This document shows positions 1-7,023 of a DNA stretch of 9,399 bases, in pieces. A program made the translations under genes and the position numbers. Origin of the DNA: Bryobacterales bacterium (GTDB taxonomy: Bacteria; Acidobacteriota; Terriglobia; Bryobacterales; Bryobacteraceae); contig SHUN01000078.1 in the NCBI GenBank assembly GCA_009697495.1, positions 1 to 9,399 on the forward strand, read 5' to 3'. Numbering within the stretch: the stretch's first letter is position 1; each line of letters starts with the position of its first letter. The notes under the pieces are model-generated. The model worked only from the letters and a program-made list of their open reading frames with translations. It ran no database searches and was not told the origin of the DNA.

Positions 1-2415
1 GCCAGCCGCATTCGCCGGCTGGATGCCAATGGCCGGCTGGCGACGCTCGCCGGCAACGGCCTTCGAGGCGACACGGCCACGCCCGGTCCGGCGCGAGAGA
101 CTTCGCTGCCGAATGTCACGCAGATCTTCTTCGATGGGCAGGGCATGCTGCACTTTGTTGGAGCCGGCCGCGTGTTCCGGCTCCGCAATGGCAACATTGA
201 AGTGGTGGCCGGATCGGGCCGCCCCGGTTTCAACGGCGAGTCCGGCGAAGCTACGGCGATGAATCTCGGCACCATCGTCAAGGCGGCATTTGATTACGCG
301 GGCAACCTGCTGATCATCGACGGCTTCAACCGCGTCCGTTCCGTTGACAGCGACGGTAATCTTCGCACCGTCGCCGGATCCACGCGCGTTAGCGTGGCCG
401 CGGGCCGCGTGGGCGATGACGGTCCGGCGACGGCCGCCGCGCTCTCCAGCCCGCGTCAAATTTTCCCGTTCAAAAACGGCTCGTATTGGATCAACGATCT
501 CTCCGGCCGCCACATGCGCATCGTCTCTCCCGATGGCATCATCCGCACCATTAACGCGAACTTTGAGCCCACCATCGTCATCCTGAGCTTCCCCGACGGC
601 GCTCCAGCCGCCGCCACCGCAAACCGCGTCTACCCCATTCGTCCGGACGGCAACATTGAAACCGGCGTCGCGCCTTACCCGGCCTTTACTGGAACACCGT
701 TGGCCATCGCCACTGACTCGTCGCTGTTCTTCACCGGGTCGGCCCGTCCTGAACAGCGCAACCCGGTCGTGCGACTCGCCAATCGCGTGCAGTCGCTGGT
801 GGCCGGTGCGCCTGTTGCCGCCACCGTCGACGGCCAAGCCCCGCCGTTCGGCGTGTGGCTCACTCGCACCAGCAGTCTCATCTATTCCACCACTCTCGGC
901 AACAAGTCCGGCATCCTGGAAGCCCGCCCCGGACAGCCGCCGCGATTCCTTATCGGCGGCGGAACCGAGGTCGGCGAAGCCGATGGCAAGGCCGCTACCA
1001 GTCTGTCGCTTTTCGGCGTCGTCGCCTTCACAGTGGATAACGACGGGCGCGTAATCGTTGGCGATCTCTTCCGCCGGCGTCTGCTGGTGGTCGATTCCAG
1101 CGGCAACGTCAAAGTGCTCCGCGACGCCAACGGCGACCAGATTCCCTACAACCCCATCACCAGCCTTTCCACGCTGCAACGCCTGGCCACCGACCGGGCC
1201 GGGAACATTTACTGGGCGAACTCCGGCGCCACTCCGGTAGGCGGCGTTTTCACCGCGGAAGTGACGGTTTGGAACCGCGCAAGCGCCGGGACCACGACTT
1301 ACCCCGTTGTCGGTTTGGCAGGCATAGCGCGCGACGAAAGCGGCGACGCGATTGTGATCGCCGGCAACTCCGCCACGTTCCGCGCGCCGTATCGATTGCA
1401 GCCCGCCGGCAGCGGTAATGCCGTTCCGCCGTACGCCAATCTTCCGCTATCCTCGATCGCGCAGTGGAAGGAGCAGCCGTACTTCACCACGACGACACGC
1501 CTGTTCCGCGGCGAGCCCGGAAAGCTCCAGATGCTGAACGAATTGACGCTTCCCGGCGGCGCCGCCTTCGCGCCAGATTTCGTAGTCGCGTCTCCGGACG
1601 CCATCATCGTCCATGCCACCGACGGCGGTTTCTATCGCCTCGATAACATCGACGCCTGCAAATGGCTGCCGCAGCCTACGATATCGGCTGTGGTTAACGC
1701 CGCCAGTTTCGACGGCAACGGCACGGTGGCGCCGCGTCAATTGATCACATTCTTTGGCACAGGACTGGGGCCGGCCGAAGGCCAGGGATTCGTGCTTGAC
1801 GGCGCGTTGCGCGCTACTAGTCAACCCGCGCCGTTTCCCACGCTCACTCTCGGCAATTTCTCCGGCGCCATTCCCAACGCCGCGCTTACTGGAACAAATC
1901 TACCGGTGATTTATTCCAACGACACGCAAGTCACGACCCAGAGTCCCAACTCCAATCCCGCCTCGAATTCCTATCTTCTGTATTTCGCCTGGAATGGCCT
2001 TACGCTGATTCAACCGCAGACTGTCCGAACCGTAGTGGCCGTGCCTGGGCTGTTCGCCGAAGGCGGGAACGCGGCGGCGTTGAATCAGAACGGAACACGC
2101 AATACCGCCGCTACGCCCGCCGCCCCCGGCTCCATCGCGCAGCTTTTTGGAACCGGACTGGGCGCCCTTGATGTAAACGTTGCGCTAGGCGATTTCTTCA
2201 GCCCGGACGTTCTGGTTCGCACTGCGAATCCGGTGGAAATTCGGATCGGCGACGTGTCCGCCGAAGTCGTCTTCTCCGGCGGCGCGCCGGGCCAGATTGG
2301 TGGCGTCTACCAGATTAACGTGCGCATTCCCGCTGGACTGGCGGCCGGTCCGCAGCCAGTGGCGGTCAGCGTTTCCGGCCAGAACGGCCCGCCGGTTCTA
2401 CTCTTCGTTCGTTAG
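1..2415 (+). CDS. NHL-repeat protein with C-terminal TIGR03437 (Solibacter-type) domain, 5' partial
   Basis: The frame is open from the first base, so the gene begins upstream; 804 codons are visible before TAG at 2413-2415. The first ~290 residues contain NHL beta-propeller signatures, seen as degenerate copies of a 'TVAGxGxxGxxGDGGPA' pattern: LATLAGNGLRGD near residues 13-22, VVAGSGRPGFNGESG from about 68, and TVAGS followed by GDDGPATAAALSSP from about 123. Residues ~559-804 match the TIGR03437 domain, starting at ISAVVNAASFDGNG and ending in GVYQINVRIPAGL and a final LLFVR. That domain is common in Solibacter and related acidobacteria and its function is unknown. NHL propellers usually mediate protein or ligand binding, so a secreted or surface-exposed binding role is likely, but the signal peptide lies outside the window. 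No enzyme motif is visible. The Oar-like receptor gene follows after a very short gap and its ribosome-binding site overlaps this stop codon, which suggests a joint role at the cell surface. Confidence 0.9.
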   Translation, partial: ASRIRRLDANGRLATLAGNGLRGDTATPGPARETSLPNVTQIFFDGQGMLHFVGAGRVFRLRNGNIEVVAGSGRPGFNGESGEATAMNLGTIVKAAFDYAGNLLIIDGFNRVRSVDSDGNLRTVAGSTRVSVAAGRVGDDGPATAAALSSPRQIFPFKNGSYWINDLSGRHMRIVSPDGIIRTINANFEPTIVILSFPDGAPAAATANRVYPIRPDGNIETGVAPYPAFTGTPLAIATDSSLFFTGSARPEQRNPVVRLANRVQSLVAGAPVAATVDGQAPPFGVWLTRTSSLIYSTTLGNKSGILEARPGQPPRFLIGGGTEVGEADGKAATSLSLFGVVAFTVDNDGRVIVGDLFRRRLLVVDSSGNVKVLRDANGDQIPYNPITSLSTLQRLATDRAGNIYWANSGATPVGGVFTAEVTVWNRASAGTTTYPVVGLAGIARDESGDAIVIAGNSATFRAPYRLQPAGSGNAVPPYANLPLSSIAQWKEQPYFTTTTRLFRGEPGKLQMLNELTLPGGAAFAPDFVVASPDAIIVHATDGGFYRLDNIDACKWLPQPTISAVVNAASFDGNGTVAPRQLITFFGTGLGPAEGQGFVLDGALRATSQPAPFPTLTLGNFSGAIPNAALTGTNLPVIYSNDTQVTTQSPNSNPASNSYLLYFAWNGLTLIQPQTVRTVVAVPGLFAEGGNAAALNQNGTRNTAATPAAPGSIAQLFGTGLGALDVNVALGDFFSPDVLVRTANPVEIRIGDVSAEVVFSGGAPGQIGGVYQINVRIPAGLAAGPQPVAVSVSGQNGPPVLLFVR

Positions 2416-2421
2416 AAGGAA
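2414..2421 (+). promoter_or_regulatory. Ribosome-binding site of the Oar-like receptor gene
   Basis: AGAAGGAA overlaps the TAG stop of the NHL gene. It lies 6 bases before a GTG at 2428 and 9 bases before the ATG at 2431. ATG is preferred because the protein then begins MKLAIAFLL, a normal signal peptide. It is the only clear Shine-Dalgarno sequence I found at a gene start in the cluster. Confidence 0.6.
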
Positions 2422-2430
2422 ATCTCCGTG

Positions 2431-4488
2431 ATGAAACTCGCCATCGCATTCTTACTTGCAGTTACCACCTGCCTGGCGCAGACCACCGGAACGATTAACG
2501 GCTCCGTTCGCGACGAATCCGGCGCCGTTATTCCCGGCGCAAAAGTCGGCATTCGCGGATTGGCCTCGGGTGACCGCCGAACCGCCGCCACCAACGATCG
2601 CGGTGCTTATGCCTTCCCCTTCCTCGCTCCCGGCGAGTACGAAGTGGAGTTTTCGCGTCCCGGATTCACTACCGTAGCTGTTAAGGCCACGCTCAATATT
2701 ACCGACGTTGTGGCGATTGACGCCGTGCTTCGTCCCTCCGCGGTGGCCGAGCGGATTGAAGTGACGGCCGCCTCGCCGCTGCTGCAAACCGAAAGCGCCT
2801 CGCTCGGCCGCGTCGTCGATGGCAACGCCGTCAAAGAGCTGCCCCTTTCTTCGCGTAATTTCACGCAGCTTCTCGCGCTTTCTCCGGGCACTTCGGGACC
2901 GTTGAATGACGCCGGCGCGCTCGGCCGCGGCACGCAGAACATCTCCTCCGGCGGTGCGCGCCTGGGGTCGAATTCGGTCTACATCGACGGCGTTGACTCG
3001 GTGAACATTCACAGCAATACGTCGAACGAAAACGCCTTCGCTTCCAACGGTCTGGTGGCCCCCTCGCCCGAGGCCATACAGGAGTTCAAAGTGCAGACGG
3101 GCCTTTACGACGCTACCTCCGGCCGCAGCGGCGGCGCAGCCGTTGTCCTCGTCACCCGCTCCGGCACGCCCCAATTTCACGGCACTCTGTTTGAGTTTTT
3201 CCGCAACAACGCCCTCAACGCCAACAGCTACTTTTTCAACTCCACCGGCCAGGCGCGCCCGGTGCTTAAACAGAATCAGTTCGGCGGCAATATCGGCGGG
3301 CCGGTGGTCAGGAACAAGACGTTTTTCTTCTTCTCCTATCAGGGCACGCGCCAGCGCAACGGCCTCTCCGGCTCCAGTTCGCTCACGCTGCCAAACATTC
3401 CGCTCGACCGCTCCCGCGTGTCCCTGGGCCGCGTCTTCACAGGCCTGCGCGGCACTCGCGGCGGCCCCGCGATTCTCGCCGATGGCTCCAACATCAATCC
3501 CGTCGCTGTCGCGCTGCTCAATACCAAACTCCCCAACAACTCCTTCGTCATCCCCTCGCCCCAAACCAGCGGCGCGGGCGTGAACTTCTCGGCCTCCATC
3601 CCGGCGCGCTACCAGGAGCATCAGTACATCTCGAACGTGGACCATCAAATCAATTCGAATAACCGACTGACCTTCAAATCCATTATCTCCGCGCAACCCG
3701 CCTTTCAATCGATGCCCGCCGCCAACGTCCCCGGCTTCGGCACCACGCAGGATTTCAAGAGCCGGATTCTCTCATTGACCGACACGCACATCTTCACGCC
3801 GAATCTGGTGAACGAAGCGCGCATGGGCATCTCCCGCCTTGTCGGCGTCGTTGTTCCGGAGACGCAAATTCCGCTCACCGCCATCGGCATGCGCCGCTTC
3901 AACTCGGCTGATTTTAACGACATTCCGCAGATCACCGTCACCGGCGCGTTCAGTATCGGCTACTCCGTCAACTCCGATCAGGGCGTCGCGCAGAACACCT
4001 TCCACTGGGTCGATACGCTGTCCTGGACGCGGGCAAGCACATCGTCCGCGCCGGCATGGAAGCGCGCCGCTACCAGGACAACTACTATTCCAATAACCGG
4101 ATGCGAGGGACAATGTCCCTGCAAAGTTTCGGCGACTTCCTCCTTGGACTTCCGGGCTCCTCCATCGCCGATGGCGGCAACGGCACCGGTTTCAGCAATA
4201 TCAACAGCTCCAGCGTCGCCAGCGGCGTCGCCGAACGAGCGGACCGCATCACCGATCTGGCGTTATTTGTTCAAGACGATTGGAAGGTTACTTCACGCCT
4301 TACCGTCAATGTCGGCATGCGCTGGGAATATCTCGGTTACGCCGTCGATAAATACGGGCGCAACGGCAGTTTCGACACGCGTCTGTATCAGCCGCCCCCG
4401 GCCAATGGCGTCACTTCCGCGGGATTTGTGCAGGCGTCGAGTTCTCAAAAACCGGTGCCTGGCGTGCCGAAAGTTTCACCCACGCTGA
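2431..4488 (+). CDS. Oar-like TonB-dependent receptor, N-terminal part (frameshifted)
   Basis: This is the first part of an outer-membrane receptor split by a frameshift near 4032. Genuine receptor sequence runs to about 4032 (residue 534); the rest, up to the stop at 4488, is an out-of-frame tail of low-complexity A/P/S/R-rich sequence. Residues 1-16 are a signal peptide, probably cut at CLA/QTT. Residues ~19-100 are a carboxypeptidase-regulatory-like beta-sandwich (INGSVRDESGAVIPGAKV, then DRGAYAFPFLAPGEYEVEF). A plug domain follows, with VKELPLSSRNFTQLLALSPG, YIDGVD at residue 184, and IQEFKVQTGLYDATSGRSGG. NQFGGNIGGPV (from residue 282) opens the barrel region. These are standard Oar/TonB-receptor features. 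Such proteins import large or scarce substrates with energy from TonB-ExbBD. The substrate cannot be read from the sequence, and I identified no clear TonB box. A GTG at 2428 directly before the ATG is a possible alternative start. Confidence 0.88.
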   Translation: MKLAIAFLLAVTTCLAQTTGTINGSVRDESGAVIPGAKVGIRGLASGDRRTAATNDRGAYAFPFLAPGEYEVEFSRPGFTTVAVKATLNITDVVAIDAVLRPSAVAERIEVTAASPLLQTESASLGRVVDGNAVKELPLSSRNFTQLLALSPGTSGPLNDAGALGRGTQNISSGGARLGSNSVYIDGVDSVNIHSNTSNENAFASNGLVAPSPEAIQEFKVQTGLYDATSGRSGGAAVVLVTRSGTPQFHGTLFEFFRNNALNANSYFFNSTGQARPVLKQNQFGGNIGGPVVRNKTFFFFSYQGTRQRNGLSGSSSLTLPNIPLDRSRVSLGRVFTGLRGTRGGPAILADGSNINPVAVALLNTKLPNNSFVIPSPQTSGAGVNFSASIPARYQEHQYISNVDHQINSNNRLTFKSIISAQPAFQSMPAANVPGFGTTQDFKSRILSLTDTHIFTPNLVNEARMGISRLVGVVVPETQIPLTAIGMRRFNSADFNDIPQITVTGAFSIGYSVNSDQGVAQNTFHWVDTLSWTRASTSSAPAWKRAATRTTTIPITGCEGQCPCKVSATSSLDFRAPPSPMAATAPVSAISTAPASPAASPNERTASPIWRYLFKTIGRLLHALPSMSACAGNISVTPSINTGATAVSTRVCISRPRPMASLPRDLCRRRVLKNRCLACRKFHPR
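4030..4034 (+). other. Frameshift point in the Oar-like receptor gene
   Basis: Up to the CGG codon at 4030-4032 the receptor reads in one frame (VDTLSWTR). From GGC at 4032-4034 it continues in the frame one base back (GKHIVRAGMEARRYQDN). Joined, this gives the family-typical 'DTLSWTRGKH'. Adding one G to the GGG run at 4031-4033 restores a single reading frame of about 1103 residues from 2431 to 5741, a usual length for Oar-like receptors. There is no X XXY YYZ slippery heptamer here, so a one-base deletion or a sequencing/assembly error is more likely than programmed frameshifting. Confidence 0.9.
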
Positions 4489-5741
4489 TTGACAACGCGC
4501 CCACTCGCAACTTCGCTCCCCGCATTGGCCTGGCCTATCGCCTGTCTAATCGCATCGTGCTGCGCAGCGGTTACGGCATCTATTACGATCGCCTGTCGAA
4601 CCAGCTTGGCCTGCTGGAAGCGCTCTCGCTGCCCGGCTATGTCCGCACCGATTTGCAGGGCTCGGCAGGCAGCGCGGCGTCGCTCCAGAACCCGTACCCA
4701 AACCTGCCGCAACGCTCCGAGTTTCCCGTGGTCCCGCGGCTGTTCGCGCCGCCCTACACCAATGACCGTCCCGCGATTGGACTCAACGCCGTTGACCCCT
4801 CGCTCCGCACGCCCTATTTGCAGCAGTGGGGTCTCAATATCCAGTATCAGTTCACTGCTTCCACCGTTGTTGAAGTTGGTTATCAAGGGACGAAGGGCAC
4901 GGCGCTTGCCACGCAAAGGCTCATCAATCAGCCGATGCTTGGCGCCACCGGCAATACCGCCGCCAACGCCCCGCTCCGCGTCCCCTATGTAGGCTTCAGC
5001 CCCACCGGCCTCGTCTGGCTGGAGACCTCCACGGACTCACGCTACAACTCGCTGCAAACCAGCGTCACGCGCCGCTTCAGAAAGGGTTTGCGGCTGCTCG
5101 GCTCTTACACCTGGGCCAAGTCCTTGGACAATAACTCCGGCTCCGGCACTGGCGCGTCGTTCACGCAAACCGATGGCGATCAGCTCCGCCCGTCGCTCAA
5201 TCGTGGTCCGTCGGACTTTGACCGCACGCACCGCGCCGTTCTCAACTTCAGCTACAACCTGCCTTTTCAAAAGGGAATTCTCACGGGCTGGCAAGTGGCC
5301 GCGGTCGCGGTCGCGCAGACCGGGACGCCCATCAGCATTCTCGACACCAGCGGCGCGGCCTTCTTCGGCACTTCCAACAGCCGAGCCAGTTGGGCTCCCG
5401 GCGCGACGATTGAAACCGCGCGTAAATCCGGCGCGACGCAGGACCGGTTGAATCAGTATTTCAACACCGCCGCGTTCGTCCGGGCGGGGAATCTATGGGG
5501 CGATTCGGGGCGCAACATTCTGCGCGGCCCGAATCAGCGGAACATCGACTTTTCCGTGAATAAGCGCTTCGCTTTGACGGAACGAATTGCGCTGGAATGG
5601 AGGTCGGAGTTTTTCAATTTACTCAACATCACGAACTTCACCAATCCCGGCGCCAGCATCACCGCCGCGACGTATGGCGTCATCCGTTCTACCACCGGCA
5701 ATCCGCGGGTGATCCAATTTGCGTTAAAGTTGACATTCTAG
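4056..5741 (+). CDS. Oar-like TonB-dependent receptor, C-terminal beta-barrel part (frameshifted)
   Basis: This is the second part of the receptor that begins at 2431; the matching frame starts at 4032, and the ATG at 4056 is simply the first start codon after the shift. The product is a run of beta-barrel strands typical of Oar-like receptors: FGDFLLGLPG, LALFVQDDWKVTSRLTVNVG, MRWEYLGYAVDKYGR, FAPRIGLAYRLSNRIVLRSG, YGIYYDRLS, TPYLQQWGLNIQYQF, LRLLGSYTWAKSLDN, and FDRTHRAVLNFSYNLPFQKG. It ends VIQFALKLTF. The terminal phenylalanine and alternating hydrophobic residues are the usual outer-membrane insertion signal recognised by the BAM complex. Alone it lacks a signal peptide and plug, so it could be functional only if the frameshift is an artefact or is bypassed. 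The absence of further stops or shifts across 560 codons suggests the lesion is recent or false. The dctA-like gene follows after 3 bases. Confidence 0.88.
   Translation: MEARRYQDNYYSNNRMRGTMSLQSFGDFLLGLPGSSIADGGNGTGFSNINSSSVASGVAERADRITDLALFVQDDWKVTSRLTVNVGMRWEYLGYAVDKYGRNGSFDTRLYQPPPANGVTSAGFVQASSSQKPVPGVPKVSPTLIDNAPTRNFAPRIGLAYRLSNRIVLRSGYGIYYDRLSNQLGLLEALSLPGYVRTDLQGSAGSAASLQNPYPNLPQRSEFPVVPRLFAPPYTNDRPAIGLNAVDPSLRTPYLQQWGLNIQYQFTASTVVEVGYQGTKGTALATQRLINQPMLGATGNTAANAPLRVPYVGFSPTGLVWLETSTDSRYNSLQTSVTRRFRKGLRLLGSYTWAKSLDNNSGSGTGASFTQTDGDQLRPSLNRGPSDFDRTHRAVLNFSYNLPFQKGILTGWQVAAVAVAQTGTPISILDTSGAAFFGTSNSRASWAPGATIETARKSGATQDRLNQYFNTAAFVRAGNLWGDSGRNILRGPNQRNIDFSVNKRFALTERIALEWRSEFFNLLNITNFTNPGASITAATYGVIRSTTGNPRVIQFALKLTF
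4106..4120. repeat. Perfect 15-base odd palindrome inside the receptor gene
   Basis: AGGGACA and TGTCCCT flank a single A. It encodes RGTMSL of the receptor in a region where the protein pattern looks normal (MRGTMSLQSFGDFLLG), so it can be explained by coding sequence alone. It lies about 75 bases downstream of the frameshift, too far to be the stimulatory structure of a standard recoding site. Confidence 0.5.
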
Positions 5742-5744
5742 CCC

Positions 5745-7007
5745 ATGCCATCGTTGCTGAAGTCCCTCTACCTCCAGGTCCTGATCGCCATCTCGCTCGG
5801 CATCGCCTTTGGCGCTGTCGCCCCGGAATCCGCCGCCGCTATGAAACCGTTCGGCGACGGCTTCATCAAGCTCATCAAGATGATCATCGCCCCGATCATA
5901 TTCTGCACCGTCGTCGTCGGCATTGCCGGCACCGCCGATATGAAGAAAGTGGGCAAGACGGGCGGCTTGGCGTTGCTCTATTTTGAAGTCGTTTCCACGA
6001 TCGCGCTACTCGTCGGCCTCTTCGTCGTCAACCTCGTCCAGCCCGGCGTGGGGATGAATATCGATCCGAAGACTCTGAATATCGGATCCATTGCCGCCTA
6101 CACCGCCCCCGGCAAAATGACGAACACCACGGACTTCATCCTCAACGTCATCCCCGCCACTTTCTTCGACGCCTTCGCGAAAGGCGAAATCCTGCAAGTT
6201 CTCTTCCTCGCCATCCTCTTCGGCGTCGCCCTGCAAAAACTCGGTTCCCACAAAAACGCAGTCTTCCAATTCATTGAGCGAACGTCGGAGATTCTTTTCG
6301 CGATCGTGAAGATGATCACCGCGCTCGCGCCCATCGGCGCGTTCGGCGCCATGGCCTTCACCGTCGGCACCTATGGCCTGAAAAGCCTGCTTTCCTTGGC
6401 CCAACTGATGGCCACGTTCTACCTGACTTGCATCGTATTCATCTTTGTCATTCTCGGCGGCATCGCCCGCTTCCACGGCTTCAGCATCTTCCGCTTCCTG
6501 CGCTATATCCGCGAGGAGATTCTCATCGTCCTCGGTACCTCATCCTCGGAAGCAGCGCTGCCCCGCATGATCCTCAAACTCGAATCGCTCGGGGCGGGGA
6601 AGTCGACCGTCGGCCTCGTTATTCCCACCGGCTATTCGTTCAATCTCGATGGCACATCCATCTACCTCACCATGGCCGCCGTCTTTATCGCGCAGGCCAC
6701 CAACACGCCAATGACGCTCACGCAACAAATCACTTTATTGGCAGTCCTGCTGCTAACTTCGAAAGGCGCGGCCGGCGTCACCGGCTCTGGCTTCATTGTT
6801 CTCGCAGCCACGCTCTCGGCTGTCGGCAATGTGCCGGTGGCAGGCCTGGCATTAATCCTCGGCATCGATCGCTTCATGTCCGAAGCCCGCGCCATTACTA
6901 ACGTGATCGGCAATGGCGTGGCCGCCCTCGTCGTCGCCAAGTGGACCGGGGACCTCGATGAGAAGACGCTGCACGACCGGCTTCGAGCCGGCCCCGCCCC
7001 ACAGTGA
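5745..7007 (+). CDS. dctA: C4-dicarboxylate/cation symporter, DctA type (DAACS family)
   Basis: This 420-residue inner-membrane transporter couples import of C4-dicarboxylates such as succinate, fumarate or malate to cation influx. Family length is about 420-430, so it appears complete. The N-terminus ([17 protein letters not shown]) matches DctA, and hydrophobic segments run through the chain. Family motifs are intact: the serine-rich hairpin [10 protein letters not shown] at residues 264-273, [14 protein letters not shown] at 294-307, and [19 protein letters not shown] from 373. In the last motif Ser379 stands where amino-acid-transporting homologues carry the aspartate that binds the substrate amino group, while Arg382, which binds the distal carboxylate, is present. 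This favours dicarboxylates over glutamate or aspartate. The start lies 3 bases after the receptor stop without a clear Shine-Dalgarno sequence, so translational coupling is plausible. The gene ends in tandem in-frame stops, TGA then TAA. Confidence 0.93.
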   Translation: MPSLLKSLYLQVLIAISLGIAFGAVAPESAAAMKPFGDGFIKLIKMIIAPIIFCTVVVGIAGTADMKKVGKTGGLALLYFEVVSTIALLVGLFVVNLVQPGVGMNIDPKTLNIGSIAAYTAPGKMTNTTDFILNVIPATFFDAFAKGEILQVLFLAILFGVALQKLGSHKNAVFQFIERTSEILFAIVKMITALAPIGAFGAMAFTVGTYGLKSLLSLAQLMATFYLTCIVFIFVILGGIARFHGFSIFRFLRYIREEILIVLGTSSSEAALPRMILKLESLGAGKSTVGLVIPTGYSFNLDGTSIYLTMAAVFIAQATNTPMTLTQQITLLAVLLLTSKGAAGVTGSGFIVLAATLSAVGNVPVAGLALILGIDRFMSEARAITNVIGNGVAALVVAKWTGDLDEKTLHDRLRAGPAPQ

Positions 7008-7023
7008 TAAACTAGCCACAACG

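Noticed and set aside
2452..3708. A 418-codon open frame on the minus strand, antisense to the receptor gene
   Set aside because: It mirrors the codon bias of the real + strand gene, has low-complexity A/G/R/E-rich sequence and no recognisable domain; the + strand product is a clear receptor.
4015..4125. Programmed -1 ribosomal frameshifting in the receptor gene
   Set aside because: No slippery heptamer at the shift, and the nearest strong palindrome is about 75 bases downstream, too far for a standard stimulator.
6913..7023. Upstream extension of the dehydrogenase frame into dctA
   Set aside because: The extension encodes no signal peptide and overlaps dctA by 95 bases; the ATG at 7024 gives a normal secreted N-terminus.
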